In this document: positions 7,766 to 16,033 of the stretch, piece after piece
Layout: each line of letters starts with the position of its first letter
Position numbering within the stretch: the first letter of the stretch is position 1
Source: an archaeon
Lineage (GTDB): Archaea; Nanobdellota; Nanobdellia; Woesearchaeales; GW2011-AR9
NCBI GenBank assembly: GCA_023265925.1
Contig: JAHFSD010000014.1
Coordinates: forward strand, 1 to 32,930
Length of the DNA: 32,930 bases
Direction: 5' to 3'
Translations under genes and position numbers: made by a program
Notes under the pieces: model-generated
Databases searched by the model: none
Seen by the model: only the letters and a program-made list of their open reading frames with translations
Told to the model about the DNA's origin: nothing

Positions 7766-9919
7766 TTATTGTAAAGGCGGGCAAGGTTGTTCATCTTCAC
7801 TTTGTACAAACCGACATTTCTTATTGAATCCGGTTCGTGAGGAAACTGCCCCCCAAGCACTAAAGTCGCAAAAATCACCAATAATGCAGTTATCCGCTGA
7901 ATTCTTTTTCGTTCCGAAATAGCCGCCGGCTCCACCACTTTCCCCCGCTTCATCACAAGCTGGAACTGGTGTACCGCCAACTTCATCGCCGGGGGGCAAA
8001 GGATCTGGCTTGATTTTTCCCCCTTCTTTTCCTAAAAAATTCCGCATCTGAGACTGTTCTAAGCAATCGGCAACGGCATCTATTTTTTGAGCTTGGGCAG
8101 AGCATTCATCTGGTTCTAGCTGATCTGGAGATGGCTGGCTTGCTGCTGGCACAAAATTACCAAAGTCAACATCTTTCTTATATATTTCTGGATGACTATC
8201 GAAAGGCAAATTTAGATGATTTACTTCGTGCCCTATAGCAGTAGATCTGTCATATACGGTCTGGTCATTTAATGGTGAAGGAACATTAGTTGGCGCGGTT
8301 GAATCTGCCTCTTCACTTACTAAATCCTCATTCAGGTATAAAATATTTTCATCTTTATTTACGCAGGCGACGGCAGTGTCCAAACCGCACACTTTTTTTG
8401 CATCCTCACTTTTAAATATGACTATTTTTGCATTATCTGCTCTTCCATCAGTAGTTTGAAACCCGCGTTTAGATTTTTCTCTAGATTCTTCTACTGCTCT
8501 TTCCTGTTGCTCAGTTGCCGGTTGACCACACTCCCCACCAGTTTCACCACGTTCTCGGCAACTAGGTTCCTCTGTTTCTTGAGAGTCATCCTGTGAAGCA
8601 GACGGCAAGCACTGATTATCAGGAAGACCATCCAAATTCTGCACCTGTTCCAGTCCTCTGGGACCAAAGAAATGATTAACACATTGCATCTCTTCTTTCA
8701 AACCAGTAGCTCCTAACTCCGGCGTCGCAGACAAAATACAGGCATTCGGCTTATTTAACCCAAACTGTCCCGCTCCTCCTCCACCGGCTAAATCCTTGGC
8801 TAAATCGCTCGGGTTTGCTGTACAAGCTTCGGAGAACAACGAGGCAAACAGCATCGCCTTCTCGTATTCCTCCTTGAGGCCTTCTCCCGTGCCGGTGGCA
8901 GCTGTAGCTGTGGAAATAACTCCGCTCGTAAGAGAACTTCCTGCTCCCGTTAATGTCGGAACAATGCTGCCGTATTTGGACGATTTTTCCTTTACTTTAG
9001 CACATTTCTGTTTGACGTTATCAATTATTGTTTTTCCATTGGCACCTAAGGCATTTTGGAATTCGTCTTTGATTTCAATGTGGAGCAGTGCAGTGCCATC
9101 GAGGGAGAAGATAGTGTTCATCACCAGTGTATTATTCCAAATATCAACTCCGTGCGTACAGACAAATCCCTGATTCATCCAGTCCGTTAAAGAACAACCA
9201 ACACCATAATTTATTGGGCCTGCCAGTGGGTCAGCAGCAAATTTCCAGAAGTAATCCCAGACGCCAAGGCATTTGCTTTTGTTCTCGGAAGGATCACAGA
9301 AGACACTGCGCTGAACGATTCGTCCGGTCCTCACGTCATAGGTAAACATTCCATGGCTGAGCTGTGGGTAGTAAAACTCACATTGAATGCCGACGTCTCT
9401 ATTTTGTTGCAGGACAGGATAAATTTGAGATTTTCCCGTCCATAACGTTAAGTCCATCACCAGTAAAGCAGGATTAAGCAGAGAATTAAAGTAGCTGCAG
9501 GCTTCGGCATCATTCTCTCCTGCTTCTATGGCCTTTTCTGCAGCTATTGCCAACGATTCCGCTAAGGCCCGGTCAAGTGTCAAAGCGCTCTGCAACCCTA
9601 TACCATTTAACCCCTGCTGGAACTGGATGAGATAAGAAAAAGTATCACCATAATCGTTATCATCACTAAATGCCAGTATATACCATTTCAATGTTTCTGC
9701 CGGAATAAAGCCAGCCTGGTAAATACCCTGGTTCTGCAATGATTTTGATGGGGGATAGGTCGCACGTAACGCTGGTGAGAGAATTTGTTCAAGATGTTGT
9801 TGAGGGGTTAGAATAACTGGTTTTTGCAAAAACCTGATGAGCAGAAAGCCCACTATAATAATCAACAAAATTACTATTAAAATATGAAAATTTTTGCTCT
9901 TCCTCTTTTTCATGTGCAT
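7766..9919 (-). CDS. Large membrane-anchored extracytoplasmic protein with zincin-like HExxH motif
   Basis: N-terminal TM 'FHILIVILLIIIVGFLLIRFL'; 'STAIGHEVNHLNLPFDSHPEIYK'; many Cys residues. Confidence 0.65.
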   Translation of the reverse strand: MHMKKRKSKNFHILIVILLIIIVGFLLIRFLQKPVILTPQQHLEQILSPALRATYPPSKSLQNQGIYQAGFIPAETLKWYILAFSDDNDYGDTFSYLIQFQQGLNGIGLQSALTLDRALAESLAIAAEKAIEAGENDAEACSYFNSLLNPALLVMDLTLWTGKSQIYPVLQQNRDVGIQCEFYYPQLSHGMFTYDVRTGRIVQRSVFCDPSENKSKCLGVWDYFWKFAADPLAGPINYGVGCSLTDWMNQGFVCTHGVDIWNNTLVMNTIFSLDGTALLHIEIKDEFQNALGANGKTIIDNVKQKCAKVKEKSSKYGSIVPTLTGAGSSLTSGVISTATAATGTGEGLKEEYEKAMLFASLFSEACTANPSDLAKDLAGGGGAGQFGLNKPNACILSATPELGATGLKEEMQCVNHFFGPRGLEQVQNLDGLPDNQCLPSASQDDSQETEEPSCRERGETGGECGQPATEQQERAVEESREKSKRGFQTTDGRADNAKIVIFKSEDAKKVCGLDTAVACVNKDENILYLNEDLVSEEADSTAPTNVPSPLNDQTVYDRSTAIGHEVNHLNLPFDSHPEIYKKDVDFGNFVPAASQPSPDQLEPDECSAQAQKIDAVADCLEQSQMRNFLGKEGGKIKPDPLPPGDEVGGTPVPACDEAGESGGAGGYFGTKKNSADNCIIGDFCDFSAWGAVSSRTGFNKKCRFVQSEDEQPCPPLQ

Positions 9920-9977
9920 ACTTAGAAATTGTGTGCATCTTTATATATTTTACTTTTTACTTAACAGCTCGTCCTCT

Positions 9978-10247
9978 TTACTCCCCTAACCCTTTCTCAT
10001 ACACCCTTGCCGCCACTTTTCTCATTGCGCCCGTATCCTCCTCTTTCCCGTTCTTAAACAGCAATTCTCCATAGCCATGGACGACAATTTCCAAGCCCTG
10101 CTCCCTGATGACGAGAAGGATGGGGGTTTCCAGGACAATTTCAAATTCCTTTTTAATCCTGGCTAAATTCAATTTCCGGGAAGAAGGCAGTTTGGCCGAA
10201 TAGCCGGCACGGGTTTTACATTTTTCGATGGTGAATTGAATCATCAT
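9978..10247 (-). CDS. Small conserved archaeal-type protein of unknown function
   Basis: 89 aa ORF between psmA and the large secreted protein; 3' end duplicated at 6615-6773. Confidence 0.7.
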   Translation of the reverse strand: MMIQFTIEKCKTRAGYSAKLPSSRKLNLARIKKEFEIVLETPILLVIREQGLEIVVHGYGELLFKNGKEEDTGAMRKVAARVYEKGLGE

Positions 10248-10313
10248 TATGGAAAATTTCCTTTAACCACCAGGAATGCCAGGACTGGCGATGACGTAAC
10301 CGTATTCAAACTT

Positions 10314-11039
10314 CTACTTCATCGCCTTGTCAATCTCCCCATCACTAAGTTTGGTCCACAGCCTGTTTTTCACGTCGATAAAGGCGACGTCCACCCGTTC
10401 GACATTGAAATCCTGCTTCAGAAACTCTTTCATTGCTTGCAAGCCTAGTTTTATCCCCTCGTCTACGGTCATGGTCGCCCGGTAGCGCTTCTGCAGGACG
10501 GCGTCCACTTCCGCTTCTCCTTCGCCGATCACCGTGGCCCGGTACTGGAAGTACAAGCCATACGGTTCGGTCAGGAATAATTTAATCGAGCCATCATCCT
10601 CTACCCCTCCTACCAGCAGGGAGACGCCAAACGGCCGTAAGCCTCCTGACTGGGTGCAGATCTGCTTTAAATCACAGATTTCTTTCACGATCGAGAGCAC
10701 ATCAATCTTTGACTCATAGGTCACGTAATGCTGCTGTGCCCGCAGCTGGGAGCGGTCCACTAAGACGCGGGCATCAGAGATAATCCCGGCAGCAGCCACC
10801 CCAATGTGGTCATCCACTTTAAACATCTTCTCGATCGCTTCCGGCACAATCAGTTTAGACGTGATGCGCTTGTCCGAGACAAACACCACGCCATCCTTGC
10901 AGGCAATCGCCAAAGCAGTCGAGCCTTGCTTTACCGTTTTCTTGGCATATTCGACCTGCAACAATCGCCCATCGGGAGCGAACATTGTAATCGAACGATC
11001 ATAGCCCATCTTATCAATCATTTGCTTGTTCATGGTCAT
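10314..11039 (-). CDS. psmA: 20S proteasome alpha subunit
   Basis: 'GYDRSITMFAPDGRLLQVEYAKKTVKQGSTALAIACKDGVVF'. Confidence 0.97.
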   Translation of the reverse strand: MTMNKQMIDKMGYDRSITMFAPDGRLLQVEYAKKTVKQGSTALAIACKDGVVFVSDKRITSKLIVPEAIEKMFKVDDHIGVAAAGIISDARVLVDRSQLRAQQHYVTYESKIDVLSIVKEICDLKQICTQSGGLRPFGVSLLVGGVEDDGSIKLFLTEPYGLYFQYRATVIGEGEAEVDAVLQKRYRATMTVDEGIKLGLQAMKEFLKQDFNVERVDVAFIDVKNRLWTKLSDGEIDKAMK

Positions 11040-11077
11040 GGTTCAACACCTCATTTCAGCATCTTTTTTCATGCACT

Positions 11078-11109
11078 AAAAATCCGCTTTTCGAAGAGAG
11101 CGGATTTTT
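11078..11109 (-). terminator. Perfect 11-bp hairpin between rnp2 and psmA
   Basis: aaaaatccgct - tttcgaagag - agcggattttt; overlaps the rnp2 stop region. Confidence 0.55.
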
Positions 11110-11443
11110 ATGATAAATGGGAACTGGCTTGTTTAAGTGTCCCGGATGTACTGACAGAGCGGAGAATTATAGGGGTGTTTTTAATCTTTTTGCTTAACAC
11201 GAGGGCTGCTTTCAGCTCATCGACAGCGGTAGGGCTGACTTTCACCACGAGCCTCTGGGTGGAAAGGTTGAACTTTTCCTTGATGATCAGCGGAGCTGCT
11301 TTCGCCAGGCCTAAAATTCCCCAGAAGGACGCAAAGGCCTGCTCCAGCCCCTCCCGCAGTTCTGAATAGGAAAACTTTTGGTCAGAGAGCGCTTCCACCA
11401 CTACATACCGTTTTCGTTCCCGCAGCGATGGAAGAAGTTTCAT
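11108..11443 (-). CDS. rnp2: RNase P protein component 2 (Pop5/Rnp2)
   Basis: 'MKLLPSLRERKRYVVVEAL...EGLEQAFASFWGILGLAKAAPLIIKE...QRLVVKVSPTAVDELKAAL'; next to psmA. Confidence 0.88.
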   Translation of the reverse strand: MKLLPSLRERKRYVVVEALSDQKFSYSELREGLEQAFASFWGILGLAKAAPLIIKEKFNLSTQRLVVKVSPTAVDELKAALVLSKKIKNTPIILRSVSTSGTLKQASSHLS

Positions 11444-11862
11444 TCTTCTAAGAATTCCTCGCCGGCGTCGGCATCTTCTCCGGTTTCACCAGCAGCTTCG
11501 TCCGCTCCTTCTGCTCCAGCCAGCGGTCCCGCAAAAGCGGTAGGATCATTGGTAAAGATGGTCTTCTCATCGCCTTTCTGCATCACTTCAATCTTGCCGA
11601 ATTTGCCGGTGGAAAGCTGCTTCTCGCCCTTAAACTCGGAGCACCAGCCGTTATGCAGCCTGATGGTATCGCCGACACTGATGCGGTCAATGTCTTCATT
11701 CCACAGCGTCAGCAGGATTTTCCCGCTGGCATCCTTAATGTGGACGCTGCACACTTTTCCCTTCTTGCCAAATTTGCTGAAGGTGCGAGGCTCTTCTTTT
11801 TCCACCACTTCCGCCACGACCTCGATTTTACTCTGGTTGGGCTTGACGTCTTTGATTTCCAT
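11440..11862 (-). CDS. OB-fold ssDNA-binding / RPA-like protein with acidic tail
   Basis: 'MEIKDVKPNQSKIEVVAEVVEKEEPRTFSKFGKKGKVCSVHIKDASGKILLTLWNEDID...VGDTIRLHNGW'. Confidence 0.85.
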   Translation of the reverse strand: MEIKDVKPNQSKIEVVAEVVEKEEPRTFSKFGKKGKVCSVHIKDASGKILLTLWNEDIDRISVGDTIRLHNGWCSEFKGEKQLSTGKFGKIEVMQKGDEKTIFTNDPTAFAGPLAGAEGADEAAGETGEDADAGEEFLEE

Positions 11863-11888
11863 GATTAGAGGCTCCTGCCTGCTGGCTT

Positions 11889-12536
11889 TTATATAGTTTT
11901 CGCTGCCCGTTTACAACAATGGAAGAACAGGAGGGCTTTTTGGGGCTGTACGTTAACTTTAAATCCGGCTTGTTCCAGGGCCGACCTCCACTCTTCGGCA
12001 GAAAAGGTGTTCACTTCTTTCTGCCGCTGCCAGTCATTGATGGGCTTAGACGATACCACTGCCACCAGGAGGCCTTTCCCGGTCAGGACGCGCTGGATTT
12101 CCCGCAGGAGTTTTTCGTATCGTGTAATATAATTTAGCACAAAGATGGCAGTGACGGAATCAAAGCTGCCCGCGGGAAATGGCAATCTTTTCTCCAGATC
12201 ATGGACAACTTTCTGCTGCAGGCGGTCATTCAGTGTGAGCATTTCTTCAGACAGGTCCAGGCCGGCCACGGAAGGAAGGTAGCTGTAGGCGCCGCAGCCG
12301 ATATCAAGATTTTTCCCATTGTTCAGGAAGGCTAATTCATCCTCAATCTGTGTTCTGGTTTTCTGGTCAATCTTCCGCTGCCACATGAAGGCTTCGGCAT
12401 TCCAGAAAGCGGTCTTATTGTCCGGCCAGCCCCGGGCCCAAGGGATAGCTGCAGCAATCCGTTTCAATTTCTCTTCCACTTTCTGGCCATATTGCAACTC
12501 TATCAGTCCTGATAAAAAGGCTGTTTCTGGATCCAT
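11889..12536 (-). CDS. Class I SAM-dependent methyltransferase
   Basis: 'LDIGCGAYSYLPSVAGLDLSEEMLTLNDRL...FPAGSFDSVTAIFVLNYI'. Confidence 0.85.
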   Translation of the reverse strand: MDPETAFLSGLIELQYGQKVEEKLKRIAAAIPWARGWPDNKTAFWNAEAFMWQRKIDQKTRTQIEDELAFLNNGKNLDIGCGAYSYLPSVAGLDLSEEMLTLNDRLQQKVVHDLEKRLPFPAGSFDSVTAIFVLNYITRYEKLLREIQRVLTGKGLLVAVVSSKPINDWQRQKEVNTFSAEEWRSALEQAGFKVNVQPQKALLFFHCCKRAAKTI

Positions 12537-12557
12537 GGTTAAAAGTTATGGCGGGTA

Positions 12558-12980
12558 TTATCCAAGTTCTTCTTTCAATCGTTTGATGATGTTCTTGAAC
12601 TCCAATTCGTTTCTCTCTAAGTAATCTTTCTTGACAGCTAATCCCCTGTAATTGATTTCGTTTCGTACTTTTCGTAACTCATCGATCTTTTGGATTTCAA
12701 AGTCAAAGTCTTTCATTTTCTCTTTGAGATAGGCAATGAGGCAGAGATGATTGCTACAGTTATAGCCATTTTTGTAAAGATGAGCAAAAATAAGTTCTTT
12801 GATGATATCATAGTAAGCCTCAACTTTCAAGACGATGAATTCATCAGAAACTTTCTTATCCCAGAATTTTAAGCGAAGATTAGCCATTATCAACATTTGA
12901 TTTGACCGTTCTTCATCCGGAACAGATGGCGTGATTATTTTCTCTTCAACGCATTCTTTCCAGCTCATTTCTTTTGCCAT
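12558..12980 (-). CDS. HEPN-domain protein (partner of an MNT nucleotidyltransferase)
   Basis: Helical protein with 'ELRKVRNEINYRG' (HEPN RNxxxx-type motif); immediately follows the MNT gene. Confidence 0.7.
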   Translation of the reverse strand: MAKEMSWKECVEEKIITPSVPDEERSNQMLIMANLRLKFWDKKVSDEFIVLKVEAYYDIIKELIFAHLYKNGYNCSNHLCLIAYLKEKMKDFDFEIQKIDELRKVRNEINYRGLAVKKDYLERNELEFKNIIKRLKEELG

Positions 12981-12982
12981 AG

Positions 12983-13528
12983 TTAGCCTCCATTAATTTT
13001 GATGAAACCATATAAAATAACACCATTAATAATATTGTTTCGCAATTCTTTAGAGAGATTGTTGATATTTTGCTCAAAGAGGAGGTTAATTTTGTGGTTT
13101 AGTTTTTTCTCGTATTTGACAAGGTCTAATTTGGGTTCATTTGCTTCTACAAAAATGTCAATATCACTCTTCTCAGTAAATGTTGCTTTTGCACCACTAC
13201 CAAAGAGAATGATGGATGATGGTAATGTTTCTTTTTGGACGTAATCAATAAGTCCTGATTCGTTGATTTTGAAAATAAGCCCATTCCTTTTGTAAAAGGT
13301 GTATTTCTGGTTTTCAGTATTGGCAAAATAAGTAGGGTAGAGAGTGGCTTCTTTCTTTTTGATAAAGCCCATTTTTTCGAGGTCAGCAATGTATTTTAAC
13401 ACTGTCGCATGGCTAAGCTTCAAGTGTCGAGCGATCCCTCTTATCGAGAAGTCTTTGCTCGGAAATTCTATAAAGAGTTCCAGTATTTTATAGGTGTTGT
13501 TTTTGAATAATTCATCCATTTTGACCAT
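12983..13528 (-). CDS. Winged-HTH plus minimal nucleotidyltransferase (MNT) protein
   Basis: HTH 'FSIRGIARHLKLSHATVLKYIADLEKMGFI'; 'IILFGSGAKATFTEKSDIDIFVEA' (GS...DxD). Confidence 0.85.
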   Translation of the reverse strand: MVKMDELFKNNTYKILELFIEFPSKDFSIRGIARHLKLSHATVLKYIADLEKMGFIKKKEATLYPTYFANTENQKYTFYKRNGLIFKINESGLIDYVQKETLPSSIILFGSGAKATFTEKSDIDIFVEANEPKLDLVKYEKKLNHKINLLFEQNINNLSKELRNNIINGVILYGFIKINGG

Positions 13529-13678
13529 GTGGTTAATTATTTGACCAGCTGGTTGGAAAAATGACCAGTAGGTATAAATATCTTTCGTTTTATAGTGTGA
13601 TTACTGAAGAAAGACGAAAGAGTTATATAGTGGGGCCACTTTAAGAGCTATAAAAGATTAAAATAGAGGCCAATAAAA

Positions 13679-14140
13679 ATGAACATAAAACAAAATGTTG
13701 CGGGAGCTGTTGCGGCTGTTGGTTTAGTTGGATTACTATATGCTGTTGCTCCTGGAAGAGAAATTAAGCCCATTGGATGGGGTGATGTGAATGGTGACGG
13801 TGTTAGTGATGCACTGTTGATCGATAGGCCAGAAGGATTGACAAGCGGCTTTTGGTACACATTAGGATTTGTAGATGGAACTCGTGTTCAACCAGATAAA
13901 GAAGGAACGCTACGAACGAAGGCACCATTCGAATATTTTCTAATCGAAGGAAAACAACCTAGCTTAAATTCTTCAGAATTACGAAATTTCCTTACTCGTC
14001 AAGGCATTACCTATACCGCCAGGGTTAACCGGCTTGGTCAAAGACCGGGTGATTGTGTTAACTTGACATTGTATACTAATGTTGATGAAGAACCCGGATT
14101 TAACGAAGAGATTTTTCCATGCATAAACCGAGATTTGTAA
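13679..14140 (+). CDS. Hypothetical secreted protein with an FG-GAP/dockerin-like Ca-binding segment
   Basis: N-terminal hydrophobic segment; 'GWGDVNGDGVSDALLIDRPEG'. Confidence 0.55.
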   Translation: MNIKQNVAGAVAAVGLVGLLYAVAPGREIKPIGWGDVNGDGVSDALLIDRPEGLTSGFWYTLGFVDGTRVQPDKEGTLRTKAPFEYFLIEGKQPSLNSSELRNFLTRQGITYTARVNRLGQRPGDCVNLTLYTNVDEEPGFNEEIFPCINRDL

Positions 14141-14310
14141 GAGGAATAACGCCCCCCATAAATATCTGGAAAATTTTGTTTAGTCAACGTGAGACGAAGT
14201 TAGTCATTTCATTCCTGTTTTTCTATCGACCAAACGATAAGGTCTCTTAGTTACACCTAGCACTCAGAACAAGAAAGTTTATAAAACCATATAAGCCTTG
14301 CGCTTTCCCA

Positions 14311-14530
14311 GGGCCTGTGGTCTAGTGGCTATCTCTTTAAAAGAGACCATTGATGACGTCTCGTTGACGAAAACTCGTTAAATTCGTTGTTTTCAGAGTC
14401 GAGAAGAACCCCGGTTCGAAAGCAAGTTACACTATGCAAGTCGTACTCAGGTGGGATATTCCTCCCTGTGGTCGGAAATCCCACGACACTGGCAAAATAA
14501 TGTAACAGAACGAAAGTCCGGGCAGGCCCA
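14311..14530 (+). tRNA. tRNA-Val(GAC) with three introns: 14331-14352 (20/21, 22 nt), 14370-14398 (37/38, 29 nt), 14421-14516 (59/60, 96 nt)
   Basis: Spliced: GGGCCTG TG GTCTAGTGGCTATGAC G TCTCG TTGACGT CGAGA AGAAC CCCGG TTCGAAT CCGGG CAGGCCC A; each junction lies in a bulge-helix-bulge-like fold; TATA 'tttataaaa' about 32 nt upstream. Confidence 0.88.
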
Positions 14531-14556
14531 TTTATTCATAATTGGCGTAAGCCTGT

Positions 14557-14607
14557 GGGGTTGATAAGGGGCGAAGCCTCTTATGAGCTAGCCAACTTTA
14601 TCCTCAC
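14557..14607. repeat. Copy of a ~50-63-nt repeat (GGGGTTGATAAGGGGCGAAGCC..TTATGAGCTAGCCAACTTTATCCTCAC) downstream of tRNA-Val(GAC)
   Basis: Near-identical to the repeats at 27506 and 27569, which follow tRNA-Val(TAC). Confidence 0.85.
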
Positions 14608-14620
14608 TATCATTTTTTTC

Positions 14621-15910
14621 ATGAAACGGCATTTGAGAGCGGCACTAATTGGAATTGCTTTTCTGATAGCTGTACTCAGCAGCTCTTTCATCCGCGAGAA
14701 TATCTTTTACAGCGTTATAGCAACGTTAGTCCTCTTAGAACTTCTCTACCTCCGAACCAGTCTCAAGGAAGAAAAATGCGACCGTTTCCTCATTACTTTT
14801 ATCTTTATTACTTTTATCGCTGCAAAAATCTTCTTCCCCCAGGTTGATCCCATCAGCCTGGTCGTGCGCACGGCCTCGTTACTCGCTTTCTTCCTGCTCA
14901 ACCTGGTTTTGTTGATCGGCCCCTGGTCGCGGTTTTCGGAGAGAATTCGTCGCCTCTACTTTTACCGCCGGCATCTGGGCGTTACCGTCTTCCTGCTGGG
15001 GTCACTGCATGCTGCCATCATCTTTTCCAGCTACTTCTCCTTTTCCCTCCGGGACACTTTTTCCTCTCCATTTACCTTTTATGGCTTTACTGCCTGGTTT
15101 ATTTTCCTGTGGCTGGCAGCAAGCTCCTGGGACTTCCTGCAGAAGGCAGTGCCATCATGGGGATGGAAGTCGCTGCACGCTGCTCTCTTTCTGCTCTATA
15201 TGGGAGCGGGATACTATTTCTACACCCTTCAGCAAGCCGATCCTGCGGTAAATACTCATCTTGGCATCATTCTTCTGTTTGCTGGTCTATGGATAGTAGT
15301 GGCTCCCTACAGCCTCATCAGAAAAATCATGCAGACTTATGTCTTCGGCTGGAAACAGCTGCATGTTCTGATCTATATTGCCTACCTTTCCATACTGCTG
15401 CATGCCTGGCTGGGCGTCATTTCGCTGCAGAATGTCTGGCTCAAGGGATTATTCTGGCTCTCACCTATTATTGTCTTCGGTTCGCATCTGGCGGGATGGA
15501 TCAAACGCGGGCAGGAAGACCGAACCATAAACCAGTCAATTCAGGCGACCAACCAGGAGTTCCACGATGGCGGAAAACGATTTATCGCCCTGGCGCTGGT
15601 CAAGGACTTCCAGGAGGGGAAGGGAAAGAAATTCTACGTCGGGAAACAGCCCATCGCCATCTTTAAGCAAGGCAACTCGTTTTTTGCCATCTCTAACCTC
15701 TGTGCCCATCAGAAAGGACCGCTTTATCAGGGCAGATTCTCCGAAGGAGTGGTCGAATGCCCCTGGCATTACTGGACGTATAATCTGAAAGACGGCTCCT
15801 TTTTGGGAAAGGAGAAATTCTGCCTGCCCGTGTATGAGACGAGAGTCAGGGACGGAATTCTTTTTGTCAGCGAGGAGCCGGTGAATAAGGAGAAGGTGCG
15901 GCATCCTTAA
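14621..15910 (+). CDS. Ferric-reductase-like membrane domain fused to C-terminal Rieske [2Fe-2S] domain
   Basis: Multiple TM helices with His ('LHAAIIFSSYFSF', 'LHVLIYIAYLSILLHAWLG'); 'NLCAHQKGPLYQG...VECPWHYWTYNLKDG'. Start at MKRHLRAA; upstream in-frame ORF is repeat-derived. Confidence 0.85.
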   Translation: MKRHLRAALIGIAFLIAVLSSSFIRENIFYSVIATLVLLELLYLRTSLKEEKCDRFLITFIFITFIAAKIFFPQVDPISLVVRTASLLAFFLLNLVLLIGPWSRFSERIRRLYFYRRHLGVTVFLLGSLHAAIIFSSYFSFSLRDTFSSPFTFYGFTAWFIFLWLAASSWDFLQKAVPSWGWKSLHAALFLLYMGAGYYFYTLQQADPAVNTHLGIILLFAGLWIVVAPYSLIRKIMQTYVFGWKQLHVLIYIAYLSILLHAWLGVISLQNVWLKGLFWLSPIIVFGSHLAGWIKRGQEDRTINQSIQATNQEFHDGGKRFIALALVKDFQEGKGKKFYVGKQPIAIFKQGNSFFAISNLCAHQKGPLYQGRFSEGVVECPWHYWTYNLKDGSFLGKEKFCLPVYETRVRDGILFVSEEPVNKEKVRHP

Positions 15911-15930
15911 CAAATAGAAACATTGAAAAC

Positions 15931-16033
15931 ACCGTTGGAGGAGGCAACTTCGCTTAATCTGGTGTTTGGCATCCCGACCGGAGCGAAGCGAAGGGAGAGC
16001 GCAGCGTGGCTTGAGTAATTTTCTGGGGCGTTA
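15931..16033. repeat. Left inverted-repeat arm flanking the RibD-like gene
   Basis: Shares 'aacacc..', 'ttcgcttaatct' and 'taattttctggggc' blocks with the reverse complement of 16775-16842. Confidence 0.65.

Noticed and set aside
8796-9173. 125-aa plus-strand ORF and other antisense ORFs inside the 7766-9919 gene
   Set aside because: Fully contained in a long coherent minus-strand ORF with TM anchor and zincin motif.
14421-14516. Group I or group II intron in tRNA-Val
   Set aside because: At 96 nt it is too short, lacks recognisable P/Q/R/S or domain V elements, and the bulge-helix-bulge at its boundary explains the splice sites.
14421-14516. C/D-box or H/ACA guide RNA within the T-loop intron
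   Set aside because: No RTGATGA/CTGA pair; an ACA follows the outer stem, but no clear k-turn or guide pocket was found. Not excluded but unsupported.
14511-14530. 'GAACGAAAGTCCGGGCAGGCCC' resembles RNase P RNA conserved region I (GGAAAGTCCGGGC)
   Set aside because: It is explained exactly by the intron 3' end plus the T-stem and acceptor 3' strand of tRNA-Val; no CR-V or P4 partner is present.
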